A DNA stretch of 64,000 bases from Heliopora coerulea (GCA_030142905.1 JASJOG010000174.1:186001-250000), one strand, 5' to 3'; numbered from the stretch's first letter, positions 1 to 11,656 are shown. Numbers and translations are program-made. The notes: generated from the letters alone by a model not told the origin.

Positions 1-302
1 AAATTTTAATAATAACTAATTTTTCCGCAAATTTTACATCGAAATGTTCTAGGTTCTGAAATATAAATATAAAGTTTAAAAACATTATTCCAAAAAAATC
101 TAAACAATTTACTAAATCTTAGGTAAAAATTTAGAATTTTCAAGCATTTTTTACATATTGTAAATAAATATCTATTAGTATTTCTTAAAACTATATCATA
201 CATTTTTATTTAAAACAAAATTCTTAAAAACACTTCGTGTGGACCTGCGGTGATGACAAAATAAAGTAATTTCCCCCGCTTGTCGTTGAGGGGTTTTCCC
301 CA
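1..302. other. AT-rich sequence, nothing recognised
   Basis: Very AT-rich with only short chance reading frames. No promoter, repeat or RNA gene stands out. Confidence 0.6.
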
Positions 303-409
303 CATTCCATACATTCCAGATCTCCCTAACAACCGGCGAATCCGAAAATAGTTTTTTTGTTGACATCGAGCGAGGCTAGTTGTTAGGGAGATTGAGCATG
401 TATGGAATG
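303..409. repeat. imperfect inverted repeat (31-bp arms)
   Basis: The arms at 303-333 and 379-409 are reverse complements over 31 bp with about four mismatches clustered mid-arm, separated by a 45-bp spacer. The outer half reads CATTCCATACAT and the inner half CTCCCTAACAAC. It could be a short foldback element or MITE fragment. No target-site duplication was found. Confidence 0.6.
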
Positions 410-556
410 TTTGGAATTTGAAAAATGTTAGTCCGGTGATTCCCCCAAGACAACATGTCAGCGAAGCTGTTTGGAAAATTTTGACCCGTTTTTAAAATGT
501 GTTGAAATTCCCGGTAACGTTAACAAATTCCTGGAAGAGACAGGAAGTGACCGGAA

Positions 557-877
557 GTGATCGAACGAAGTTCTCAGCGACCAGAGGTCTCAGCAGCGAA
601 GCTGCAGCGAAGCAACCGAAAGTTACATTATCAAGGAAAAGGGTTTTCCCCAACCATTTTTGTCGATTTTGAAAATGTGGAAAATTTAACCAAATCCCAA
701 AATGTGCTAGAATCCCCACTATATAGACTACTGAAGCAAGAAATGAAAGAACGCCAAATAGCAGAAGAGGTCGCAGCAGAGTTCGAATGCGTGGAGGAAA
801 CAATACACTCCTTACTAGTAACTCAAACAGAACTCAAAGAAGTCAGCAGCTACGTTGCACCGCTCGCAGAGAAATAA
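557..877 (+). CDS. unrecognised open frame (106 codons)
   Basis: The frame opens at a GTG and runs to a TAA. It is less AT-rich than its surroundings, and its second half is rich in Glu and Lys with no low-complexity run, as an amphipathic helical segment would be. An overlapping upstream frame (about 494-560) is open just before it, so a frameshifted or spliced reading is possible. I recognise no domain. It may be an exon, a repeat-derived fragment or chance. Confidence 0.15.
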   Translation: MIERSSQRPEVSAAKLQRSNRKLHYQGKGFSPTIFVDFENVENLTKSQNVLESPLYRLLKQEMKERQIAEEVAAEFECVEETIHSLLVTQTELKEVSSYVAPLAEK

Positions 878-2481
878 ACTTGTCACATTCGGACGTTCTA
901 AATGCAGTGATGGATTAGAAGCATTTACAGAAACCAGTCATTCATTAGCATAAACAATTAGGAATGTATTTTGAGAAACTGGTTATGAAGAGAGCTTTAA
1001 TTATGGAAGGAATGTGATAATCAATGAAAAGATATTCGATAATTAATGTTTGCAGAAGCACCCCATTCATGAATATTAAGATAAAATTGTAAAATTATTG
1101 ATCCGGAACATGGTTAACTATCCTGCTTTACAAGCAGTCAATCACAACAGGGTCAATTTTCATAACAAGGACTTATTTGCAATACTACTAGAGTTTCGAT
1201 GCAATTCTCAAATAACCAGCTTCTCTTAAACATACAAGAAAACCTTTGAAAAGTTGCTATTTATTATAAGGGGTTTTAAGAGTTTCTAGTTTTCATATTG
1301 TTATTCGAATACAATTATCTCGGCTGTCTAGGCAGTATATAAATGCAAACAAGTTAATATTAATTGGTCAACATTCAGAGAAATCTATAAAATTGAGTGA
1401 AGTTCCCTATATTTATGTTGTATGTTTCTTTGGTTATATAAATATGAATAACAATGCAAGTACTTGGGAACAAAACTTTTTTGCTTTGACATTTATAGCT
1501 GTCTCACCGGTTTATACTCTATAAATATAAACACCTTATTTTTGCCCATGCAAACCTAACCTAGCTGAATTTCAACTGTTTGATGCCAAGTTTATTTTTG
1601 TCTTTAGTTTACTAATTGTTATATGTATTAGGATATAATTATAGAAAGTTCATTTTGCCTTAAGTCTATGTAAACCATTGTAGCCAGGGAAAAATTAGTA
1701 AAGACCGTCCGTGACAGGAAGGAGTGAAGCTTAAATAAAAATCAATCACCTACTAAAAAAATTCGAGACCCCAGAGCCCAGATCGAGCAGGCTGTATGAC
1801 GTACGTCCACATTTGGGTTTGGATCTTCCTGGGATATGCTTTACAAAAAATATTTAGAACTCTTAAGTTTTCGCAAGGAAATGTTCGACCATCATGATGG
1901 GAAGACAGGAAATAAAACTTCAGACTAAGTGCAAAAACTGTAAAGTAACAGGTTTTATTTTCGTCTTGTACATTAAAAATTCATCCAGCGTAGTGAAGTT
2001 GAATCTGCCAGATTGATTTTGGGCAACGCTTGCGTTCTGGGCTGGTGTTTTAGGTTAGGCCTAGGTGGGCCCACTTCTGGCTACTCGACTGATCAAGATA
2101 GGATTATGTCGTTCCATTATATGCGGTACTTACCAGAAATATTCGAATAAAGCACGTCTATCACAAAATGTCTGTTTCCTTATGAAAAAATCTTTGGTGT
2201 ATTTTGAACCCTGCTGGCTATGTTGTATGCTTTACATGAAAACTAAGCGATGCATCAACTTAATAGCTATTTTTTTCTTTTGAAAAAATAATTCGTGTGC
2301 CTGCGTGAAAAGGAAATTTTCTATCAATATATTTTAATCTTATATTATATATTTTTAATTTCGAAAACCGACTTCTACTGTGGTAAGAATCATATAAAAC
2401 GATACACTGCAAATAAAAAAGCAGAGCATTAAAGACAAAGTTTTGCCAATTTAATGAATTCCACATCTACAAGATTAGCTT
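878..2481. other. non-coding, nothing recognised
   Basis: AT-rich sequence with only short frames. I see no transposon protein motif, terminal repeat or RNA gene. Confidence 0.5.
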
Positions 2482-2725
2482 ATGGAAATATTCAGACCAT
2501 ATTCGGAGATACATTCCATGATATCTTCAACACTAATTTTGCAATCGTATTCGAACATATTCTTATATCGGAATATCAAAAGTGTTTTATTCCGACATAT
2601 TCAGAACTTGAATATCGATAATATTCCCAGATATTCAGATGGCAATACTTGTGAATACGTCTGAATATCAGGAATATTCAAAACACTATTCAGACGTATA
2701 GACATTGGAATATCCGCCTTTTCAT
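2482..2725. repeat. ATATTC/GAATAT-dense block
   Basis: About a dozen copies of the hexamer ATATTC or its complement GAATAT lie irregularly spaced in roughly 240 bp, some as GGAATATTC-type palindromes. The density is far above the flanks. It looks like a decayed short-period satellite or a cluster of one binding motif. No strict period is visible by eye. Confidence 0.5.
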
Positions 2726-2861
2726 GCATTGAAGACGAACAAGATACGAGGCAATATAAACAACATGTGAAAATAAAAAACAATGCTACTAGATGGGTAA
2801 AAAAATTAGCTCAGGGCATTAAAATAGGTTCTTATTAACGTCGTTTACTCTCTCCGTACAG

Positions 2862-3112
2862 GAAAGTATGTTTTTCTGAACAGTTTTTCCATTAAGATTG
2901 AAGTCAACACAAGCCTGCATTCGTTCTGGGAGGATCGGAGCGCTTTAGCAGTCATAAGACAAGCGACAAGAATCAAGCGTGGTGGTGAAGAAGCCGTGGT
3001 TTGTTTAAATGTCGAGATTTTAAAAGACGTCGTTCAAGTTGACGTGGTAGGTCGTCTTAGATCTACGACGTCAAAGAATAGAAAGAATACCCCAAACCTC
3101 AAGCAGATTTAA
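2862..3112 (+). CDS. candidate terminal exon of an unknown host gene
   Basis: A pyrimidine-rich run ending in CCGTACAG at 2854-2861 looks like a 3' splice site. It is followed by about 83 open codons to a TAA at 3110-3112; the frame is also open upstream back to a TAG near 2826. The predicted peptide has balanced, globular-like composition (for example SFWEDRSALAVIRQATRIK and VVCLNVEILKDVVQVDVV) and ends in a basic Ser/Thr/Lys/Asn tail. The segment is less AT-rich than both flanks. There is no internal Met start, so it would need an upstream exon joined with one nucleotide of its first codon. I recognise no family. A fragment of an unrecognised transposon is the alternative. Confidence 0.3.
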
Positions 3113-4936
3113 AAAGAGGAATTTATTTTCCTAACATTCAATATTAACATTTGGTGATCAATAAGCACTCTAAATCAAATTGCGATTGGTGCTTTTGTTT
3201 TGGTTTTCCTGGAGCCTTAGATACTTTACGTTTCTTGAAGAAGATACATAAATATATACATATCTGTTATCCTCACATGAAAGTTAGTATTTAACTTTAG
3301 AATTACGGAAGAAAAAAAGGGTTACATGTATTTTACCGCAGTATATAAATTGTGAAAAGTTAGTGGATTCTGTAATGAAATAGCAAAGATCAGAGTCAAA
3401 CGGACGTTTCGGGTCAGACCTCTTCATTACTGACAATGAGCTGCGCAAAAATTTAACTAATTTACTCATGGCCAGAAATGCAGGCCTGTAAGCGGTGCGG
3501 TGTGTGGGCTCATGTGGTTCAGTGATTCAGCGCATTAGAGATAATTTCCATTGCAAATATGTATGCAAAGGGCACAAAGGTGGAACATCCGACATCGCAA
3601 ATACAGCCCGATATATAACCAAGCACAATTATAAATATAGTAGACCTCACAGTGGCAGAATCTGGATCGATGTTCAATTTCGAATACTTATACAATATTT
3701 TCAAATGTTAAATATATTGGAATTCAAGTTGCGAAGTTAAATTTCACGCGAAATTGCACAATTTAAAAGCCCAAAGTTCATAATATCAGCGGTCAACAAC
3801 ATGGTAACATAGCAACAGCTAAAGAAAAGTAATAGCGAACAAGAAAACAAACTTTTGGTACGAAATTTTGATGTTTTTCTGCGAAGTACGATGTCTTTCT
3901 CCCTTCAAAATGGACAAAGACCACTCTGCGAAATTGGTGAACTTCATCACGTTGGGGAACACATTAGTATATGTTTTTAAGCTTCTCAAACGTGATGTAA
4001 ATAAAGATAGAGTCTGTACGAGTCAGCTCTAATATGGACATCTGCCGATGCCTGCCAACAACGAGCAGAAAAAGGAACTATAAGGTACCTAATATGTCAG
4101 GATCACACACTTTCTCATACGATGACCATGGTAAAAATATTGTTTCTCGGGAACATAGTTAGACAGCTCGAATTGTCCCCAAATTTTCAGTGGTAAAAGT
4201 TCGATAAAATTAGTTATGTTTTGGATATGGACATTCACGATTTCTCAATTGTGCGTTATGTAGAATGCAAATTTCTATGATTTCCCACTCTTATCTTAGA
4301 GTAAGACTCCATATTGGATTCCTAAAATAAATCTAAATCGCGCATGCTTGGCAGCCATGTTGGCCTTCATTTCTGGCCATGTTTCCTGGGAAAAAGAAGT
4401 TATCGTTATCTATTACTTGAGTTGAATGTTGCATGAGAACTCCACGTGGGAAAGCGTGATGATATCACAGACGCAGGGGCGGAATGACCACATTTTGGCC
4501 TTCGGGTCATAGGAAAATTTCGGCCAGTAAGAAAAAGTTAATACTAAGGGTCTAAATGTAGTGTATAGCTCGACTTGATAAAAAAGAAAGAAAGACTGAT
4601 TGCTGTTCTATACGTAGCAAGTTTGAAGTGGGAGATGTTCCGTCATTTCACTCTCAAATGGAAAATATCGTAAGGATTTCTCGAGTTTTACCAGATATGC
4701 AAATAGTCTAGAGAACAGCCGTCGAAATGGTAACGACGTGCATCTCAAATTTCATTCCCCATGGTTAAGAACAATAATAGGAACCTTACGCAAGCATGAC
4801 TTCATGGGACGACGCAATTCTCAGTATGTCATAACATACGACGCCGTCCTATTTTTCCGCCAGTTGAAAGTGATTGTTACGCAAGTATACATTGTAAGTC
4901 ACTCCTCTTCGAGATTTATTAGGACTAGCCATCAAT
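3113..4936. other. non-coding, nothing recognised
   Basis: Only short frames on both strands. The stretch 4738-4936 just before the Harbinger remnant may be part of that element, but no terminal repeat could be placed. Confidence 0.45.
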
Positions 4937-5830
4937 ATGCAGAAATTAAGAGCGATTAGAAATTGTTTACTTCTGTGTCATGATCAGCGAATTATTGACG
5001 ACGAGGAGTTTGTTCTTCTGTATGATTTAAACCAGTCAAAAAATTCAGACTTTATCTATTGGAGGTACAGCAGTTTTGATTTGGACGAGAGTAGCAAGGC
5101 CGAATGCAAAGCAGAATTTCGCTTTCGAAAGACTGACATATGCACCCTACAAGAGTTGCTGGGCATTCCAGATGAGGTAAAATGCTGTAACAGACTGAGT
5201 GTGAATGGAACAGAGGCCCTGTGTATTCTTTTGAAGCGTTTTTAATACCCTATCCAATACAGTGACATGATCCCAAGGTTCGACAGAGCAGTAGATCGGC
5301 TCAGTATAATTGCAAATCACATAATGGATCTTATTTATGAAGGACATAGCCATCGTCTCACAATCCTCGTGTAACTGCTGCTTTCTCCTGCCAATCTATC
5401 AACGTATACTCAAGCATTCCATGAAGCTGGTGTTCCTTTAGCAAACTGTTGGGGTTTTGTGGATGGGACAGTCAGATCAATATGTAGACCTAGTCAGCAA
5501 CAGAGAATTTTGTACAATGGCCGTAAAAGGATTCAGTTATAAAGTTCCAATCTGTTGTAATTCCAAATGGTTTAATTGCAAACTTCTCAGGCCCTTATGA
5601 AGGGGAAAAGCATGACAGTGGCATGCTAACAGAATCTGGTTTCCTAACTAACCTGGAACATTATACACAAATACACAAATCACGTATGTGTAGCATCATA
5701 AAACTCAGTCAAGTAAACACACAAAAATAAAATTAATGCGATTCAACTATTAAAGTAGCGAATTTCACATCATATTTCCAAATCCACAGTATTTCGCGTT
5801 CAGACCTCTATACACATACACAAATGTCAA
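4937..5830 (+). pseudogene. PIF/Harbinger (HARBI1-like) transposase, broken
   Basis: The first 102 codons (4937-5242) resemble the N-terminal part of cnidarian-type HARBI1-like DDE transposases, including an EFRFRKTDICTLQELLGIP segment. A stop follows, after which the frame resumes with YSDMIPRFDRAV, LLSPANLSTY and the catalytic-core segment NCWGFVDGTVRSICRP, which holds the first acidic residue of DDE_Tnp_4. After a shift near 5530 it continues with GLIANFSGPYEGEKHDSGML, carrying the second Asp. The region of the third acidic residue is missing or too decayed to place. Stops and shifts make it inactive. Harbinger transposases nick DNA at 3-bp TWA targets. No terminal repeats were located. 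Confidence 0.85.
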
Positions 5831-6590
5831 ACGAGGGAATGCTCTAAGTCACCATGCACTTGAATTGCACAAAATTCTAACGGGATTTTTCTACGACGAA
5901 AGTACAAAAACAGAAAATACTGAAAAAGCAAAAAAGTTTATGATCAGTTTGTCAAACGCTGTGGTTACAATAGAACGTGGCTGAATTTCAACTTACTTTC
6001 TTTTTAAAGTTCCTGTACCAAGACTTGAAGCTGTAGTCGAAGAGTTTTCCATTTCCAAAAGACACAAAAGCTGCTACGGATGGAGCAAGCAAAATAGTTC
6101 TTAACTTAATAAGCAATAATTTACCAAAAGTTAAATGTAAACGTTTTGTAAAGAGTGTTATCGGCTATTGAATTAAAAAATTCCATCTAGTCTAGACGAG
6201 GACTTCTGCGACGATATCTTGAAGTAATCGGTGGTCGAAGACGCCGTCACATTCTTGACGACGCATGCTCAATTGTTGTTTTCTTCTGGCCAAGTCGTGC
6301 GTGTGTAAGCTCTTTAATTACGATATTCAACACATTTCATTTAGTTAGTTATTACTTATTACAGATATTTTAGAAAATACCAAACTATGCAACAAGAAGA
6401 AACAACCATAAAAATCCACATTGCTACACTGTACATCTCTGAGTGTTATCATAACACCAAAATCGGTCTAAATAATTGCAGTTGTGAGGACGTTAAAGAA
6501 GCGTGAACTTATACACTTAACAGTGTTAACATAACACAATTATGTGTAAAGTCAACACTATGAATGGTCTAAATTAACTTCTTAACAGTG
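5831..6590. other. non-coding, probably eroded transposon 3' part
   Basis: No frame of note. 6380-6590 is rich in short ACAC/GTGT words (for example CAGTGTTAACATAACAC) and grades into the tandem repeat that follows. Confidence 0.4.
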
Positions 6591-6599
6591 TTACTTTCC

Positions 6600-6845
6600 A
6601 GCAAAATTGTTTCTTTTCACTAATTTACTGTGAAAGAGCTTGATGGACACCTTAATGGCGTAAAGTTAGATTGCTAGAGTAGATTTACACGCAAAAGCTT
6701 TTATTTACACCTAATTGGTGTGAAATAGCTTGCAGCTGTGGAGACACCAAGTTTGTGTAAAGTTACACTCTGAGTGTACAATTTATACTCAAAAGGTTAT
6801 ATTTACACCGAGTTGGTGTGAAATAGTTTGCAGTTGTGGATGCAG
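6600..6845. repeat. about 98-bp tandem repeat with TTTACACC/GGTGTGAAA palindromes
   Basis: Two good units begin near 6704 and 6802. Each has TTTACACC, a five-base A/T-G spacer and TTGGTGTGAAATAG, followed by TTGCAG and TGTGGA. A third, more decayed unit lies near 6607. Each unit can form a small hairpin (TTTACACC against GGTGTGAAA). A related palindromic vocabulary recurs at 13513-13830. Confidence 0.6.
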
Positions 6846-7796
6846 GAAGCTGGTGTTGAGTCCCAATGCCTGTTAAGATGTATACTAAGAGAAACACCAA
6901 ATTACACAAATATAGAACCACATGTTGAATAGATGTTTCAAATAAGAGAAAGCGATTAAATAATTTAGCAATTTACATAACAAGGTAGACTAATCTACAA
7001 TCTGAGATCATATAATGTAAAAAGCATCAAATTATTGGCTGTTTAATGCGGTAGAAATTGAACTTTAGTAGGAGCTTTTTGCATAACATGAACTTACAAA
7101 ACCTGTCTCTAGTATATTGAACCACTTTTGGGTACTGCATATTGTATGCAAAGTACAAAATCAGCTGCTCCAGTACCTTGGTTATGCCTTCAGTTGCTGC
7201 CAGCACACCAGTCTTTCCCCAGCCAAAAAAAATTCAAATTTAATATTTCTTATAAAAAGAAAACTTTAAGTTGTTTTAATTTTTTTTTCTCAAACTCTGG
7301 AATTTTTTTCCAGGGAAAATAACAAGAAAATCTTTTATGCCTGAAATAAGAATTGCATTGAGAAAAAATTTCTTAAATAAATGAATGTTTATTGAATCCT
7401 TCCCTCAAGATCATGTTTTCTGCTCATCAAATGCAGGTAAATACTTTTGGAAAAAACTCAAGTACCTGGCAACAAAATTTTATTGTGTTTGAATGAACAC
7501 CAAATCTCTGAATATAGAAATTATACACAAGTCCAACTAAATTCTCAATCAGCTTAAGTCAGTTGCCCAGATTTTACTGAATATACTGGCAATTTCTTAA
7601 ACAGACTCTCAAATCTTGTTAGTTCATAATAATAGGATAAGATGGCCTTCATTAACTTAAAGTAAAAGTGTACTATTTTTGCTGTAAGAGGATACACCTA
7701 TAAATAACTTTTCTGTTGTATTTTAGGACTTTGCATAACTTTGGTTTTGATTCTAACTCCAAAACATTTTATACCATCAGCACTTTTCATAAGAAG
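6846..7796. other. non-coding, nothing recognised
   Basis: AT-rich with short frames only, up to the TA duplication flanking the next element. Confidence 0.5.
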
Positions 7797-7798
7797 TA

Positions 7799-9821
7799 CA
7801 GTAGAATCTGAGTTTTACGACCCCCCATTTTACGATCACCTGTCATATACGACCAGTTTTTCTGGCACGGACGATTTGTAGTTAAAATATACCTGCCGTG
7901 ATCGACCACATGTCTAACGCGACCAGCGACCACTTTTTAGCGGTCAAAATAAGAAATTTTACCTGTCACGAGCGACCACTGCAAATTAAAATTGCTGACC
8001 GCTCTACTCATATGCCGAACCTTATTGATGAATTAAGCTCGGCAGAAGATTAGCGTCATCTTCTGCCGAATCTAATAGGTAGGGCAGATTTAATTTGATA
8101 GATCATAATTGCGTCTCGTGAGTTAAGTTCGCCGTTTGAATCAATGCCGCTCCACAACCGCTTGAGCTGCCTTGGCAGAGAATACAGGAAGCAAGAACTC
8201 AGAGATCCCAAGGAAAGTGCAAAGTTTCTCGGAGATAATTAGACTCTAATGTAAATGAAAATGATGTATGGTACAACTTGCTTGGAGGTGATCATGATAT
8301 GTTTAATTTCTGATCAGTTGCTAGCATGTAACCGGCCGTACAAATACGTAACCGCGTATTTTTACCAAGAAAAATGAATAATTTTCAAATATTTGAATAC
8401 CGGAAAAAATAGGAATGAAAACGATTTATTCGGACACCGTTCATTGCAAACGTATTTATAAGTAAACTTGATTTCAGATGTCGAAGTTGGAGTCATGACT
8501 TCGAAAGCGAAGTTCGTGAATTGTTTACAAAGTACAAAACTTCGTTACAAAATATGCAATTATTATAAACTCTGATTTAGAAAGAACATTAAGTCCGTTT
8601 CAGACGTCGCGCCACTCATTACTTGTGATGTAAAGGTATAAATGTCGAGAAGTCCAATAAACTGAAAATGAACTGATTTCGACGAACACTGAGAAAATAC
8701 TTTATGAGAATGTAGTTTACTCGTATGCGGCATACCATGTTTAATTATGCTATCCATTGGCCACAAATTCTTGGTCATTTTGAACATAGGCAGGTATATA
8801 TCAGTCGCCTTCTGTACCAAGACGATTTTCCCTATTTCCATGTTTACATCAATTGCAAATCTCGCACAAGATCCGCAGATGGCCCATTGCCAACGTGGTT
8901 CTCGTGATAAGGCACATGCGAGCAAATTCAGGGGAGGGACACTGAAAAGAATGTCAGGAATGTGTAAAAAAGAAGAAAGACAAGGCGATGCTAAGACTTT
9001 GATATGATAGATATTTGATGGATTATGGTGTAAATCGCTTATTCAACAAGGATGTAATTTTATTGCGTCTTCAAGAAGCAAAATACGCCAAAATATTGAA
9101 AAATATGACTTATTTTCGAAATACAGTCTACAAATTGCCCCCCCCAGAATGTTAACATTTGTTTATCTTCCCTAGCTGATGTAAATTTTCAGCCTCATGA
9201 CAATAGTGTAAATTTTCTAAAGAAACTTTGCACTAAAAACTACGCAGTTACGGGCCGTTCACATTGAGATCGATCTAATTTGAATCGATCTGAGACCGAT
9301 CTGAGATCGATCTCAGTTCGCTTCGTGAAGGCGTTCACACTTGAAATGGACTCGTTTGGATCGATCTCAGTTCGCATTCAAGCGTTCACACTCAGATCGC
9401 TTTTCAGCTAGATCGACCTGAGATCGACCTAACCAGCTAGTGTGAACGGGCCCATACCGCTTCGATCTAGTTTTGATCACTTCCGTGCAGTTATACTTAT
9501 ACTGTTGTGAATTTCATTCTGAACGAGTTAGGAAATCGAAGCAGTTCACGCTGACCAATTTATTTTCACTTAATAAGTAGATGAACTTAAACAAATTCTT
9601 ATGCAATTCTTAGTTGAATAAAGTACTCGTCAATGAAATTTGGGTTTGCTTGTTCTGTCATAACAATGCGCATTTTGCTTAAATTTACGCATTTTCCGGA
9701 AGTTGCACAGGCAAATATGGCGGCCACTACGTCAAATCCCTACCTGTCTTAAGCGACCACCTGGCATTTACGACCACTTTTGCCTAGAAAAAGGGGTGGT
9801 CCTAAAACTCAGGTTCTACTG
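7799..9821. mobile_element. pogo/Tc1-mariner-type DNA transposon with TA target duplication
   Basis: The left end starts CAGTAGAATCTGAGTTTTA and the right end, reverse-complemented, starts CAGTAGAACCTGAGTTTTA, a terminal inverted repeat of roughly 25 bp or more. A TA dinucleotide flanks both ends (7797-7798 and 9822-9823), as expected for the Tc1/mariner superfamily; the CAGTAGAACC start is typical of pogo/Tigger members. The element is about 2.0 kb and includes a nested MITE at 9252-9453. I see no intact transposase. The longest internal frame, 8563-8925 on the minus strand (120 codons), is unrecognised. The element is therefore probably non-autonomous or strongly decayed. Confidence 0.85.
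9252..9453. mobile_element. short MITE with GGGCC(C)GTTCACA termini, nested
   Basis: The left end reads GGGCCGTTCACA and the reverse complement of the right end reads GGGCCCGTTCACA. The 202-bp interior is packed with GATCGATCT words, including the perfect 14-bp palindrome TGAGATCGATCTCA. No coding capacity. Its ends resemble Harbinger or ISL2EU-type MITEs, but the flanks (TAC and ATA) give no convincing duplication. It lies inside the pogo-type element and so is the younger insertion. Confidence 0.7.
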
Positions 9822-10145
9822 TAATTTCATTCCAGTTTTTATGAAAAATCTCAGTTATGTAAGACAATACAATATTTTATTAAGAAATTAAAGCTGGAAT
9901 AATTACTTTCATACTTAAGCTTTGATAATTTTAAAAATACAGTACCAATGCTATACAAGGCCAAAAAATAGACAAAAAAATACCAATATTGCTTGTTTCC
10001 TACTAATAACTGTGATTTTAGGACTAATGACGTCAATCTAGTTGCCAAGAAATGGATTTAAAGAAAAGACAGAATCATCCTCAGGGTATTATGAAATGAT
10101 AACTTCACAATTAACCTATACAGCTGAAGTCAACTGAAAAATGTT

Positions 10146-10216
10146 GACTCGAGCGGGATTTGAACTCGCATCTTCGGGATACCGGTCCGCCGCTCTACCT
10201 GTTGAGCTATCGAGTC
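10146..10216 (-). ncRNA. tRNA-derived SINE head (not a functional tRNA)
   Basis: Read on the minus strand it begins GACTCGATAGCTCAACAGG and ends TCCCGCTCGAGTC, so a 7-bp acceptor (GACTCGA/TCGAGTC) and a 4-bp D-stem with an A-box-like element are visible. A B-box-like GAGTTCAAATC follows. The anticodon stem pairs poorly and position 33 is C rather than T, so it is a tRNA-like polymerase III promoter head, not a working tRNA. Confidence 0.65.
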
Positions 10217-10541
10217 CACAGGGATTGGAGGCGAGTTTTTATTCAATTTAAGTGCACGAAATATTCCCGCGACAACTTAACGCTATCCATGAGATTGGAT
10301 GTGCAGTGTTTCAATTCTATTTCAGAATCATCCTCAGGGTATTATGAAATGATAACTTCACAATTAACCTACACCTGTTATCATTAATTGTTAATTGTGA
10401 AGTTATCATTTCATAATACCCTGAGGATGATTCTGAAATAGAATTGAAACACTGCACATCCAATCTCATGGATAGCGTTAGGTTGTCACGAGAATATTTC
10501 GTACACTTAAATTGGATAGAAACTCGCCTCCAATCCCTGTG

Positions 10542-10612
10542 GACTCGATAGCTCAACAGGTAGAGCGGCGGACCGGCATCCCGAAGGTGCAAGTTCAAAT
10601 CCCGCTCGAGTC
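10542..10612 (+). ncRNA. tRNA-derived SINE head, second copy
   Basis: Mirror copy of 10146-10216 with a few substitutions (GGCATCCCGAAGGTGC in place of GGTATCCCGAAGATGC). The acceptor pairing, A-box-like and B-box-like elements are retained and the anticodon arm is again defective. Confidence 0.65.
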
Positions 10613-10669
10613 AACATTTTTCAGTTCACTTTAACAGTGTAGGTTAATTGTGAAGTTATCATTTCATAA

Positions 10670-11656
10670 GAAAAGACAGTGCATTCAAGTTTCACATATC
10701 TTATACATCTGGATTGTTTTTCCATTTTTTTATAACATATGTAGAAAATATCCATTAAAAACAGCAATGGAAGTCTACTGGAGACAAGACTCGAAGTTGT
10801 AGTAAACAAAACTAAAAGTTCAGACAATGGTACAAAATGAACAGAACATTAGGATTTTGCACTGAAAATGTAAAAAACCCTAGTACGTACTGCTAGCGCT
10901 TATACCTACAAGTCACTAACAGTGTCACGTTAGGGCATCAATGACGAAAATCCAAAATCAATCCTTTTATTTCAACAATGAAATCTTGCTGGAATTAAAG
11001 GAGCAAGAACTATTTCTCTTCCTTTGGGGTGTCGCCATGGCACATAGAAGACTTCAATATTCAACCTTTTAAAGCGTTACAATTATTATATTACATGCAT
11101 CTGATATTTGTGACCAGCGTTATCATTTGTCCCAATACTTTATGCAAGATCACATTTTTTACAAAGGGAATCAGTTGTGAACTCGACAAAGTGGATAATT
11201 CCATGGGTGGCATTATAAAATAATTGTGTCGCTGACAAAAGTTTCAGAATATTTCCTTATATCAGAGTGCAATTGACACATATTAATTTAGAAATTTGTG
11301 GGGCGCCAAAGCGGCACTTTCGTTGTCCCGAGTTGATGTCGGTCGGGACACGGGACAAATTGTGTGAAATCGGGACTGTCCCGACCAAATTGGGACAGTT
11401 GGACAGTCTGGGATTTATTAGCGTTCAATGCAATAAATAGAGGGGAATCAGTCATGATCATTACCAAACTGGCGCTTATGAAACATATGCCATGATGAGT
11501 TCATTTATATTTTTTTTTCTCTTGCTGTGTAATTACGCAAAGTCCAGTATAAACCTGCAAAGAAGTAGTTTCAATAGCTGACTTGGCTGTTTACAGCAAA
11601 CTAATGTTTTAACACAGTTTCTCTGTTGTAAACTTTAATCGAAGTTTAGCGCGCAA
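10670..11656. other. non-coding; short GGGAC/GTCCC-rich patch
   Basis: No gene recognised. At 11312-11410 the words GGGAC and GTCCC recur (TCGGGACTGTCCCGA is a local palindrome), suggesting a decayed simple repeat or MITE fragment. The remainder is AT-rich. Confidence 0.45.

Larger units (their letters stand above)
10090..10669. repeat. inverted repeat (about 280-bp arms) with two tRNA-like heads
   Basis: The arms at about 10090-10368 and 10390-10669 are near-identical reverse complements with a 21-bp spacer. Each arm has a tRNA-like segment and a shared tail containing ATGAAATGATAACTTCACAA. That tail also occurs at both ends of the left arm in direct orientation, so each arm looks like one unit of a tandem tRNA-headed repeat. 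The structure is most simply two SINE-like units inserted head-to-head or duplicated by inversion. Confidence 0.8.

Noticed and set aside
6600..6845. CRISPR array
   Set aside because: Only two or three diverged units of one continuous tandem repeat with no distinct spacers, in a eukaryotic context.
10146..10612. Functional tRNA genes
   Set aside because: Acceptor and D arms pair, but the anticodon stem is defective and T33 is absent. Two mirror copies with shared tails point to SINE-like repeats.
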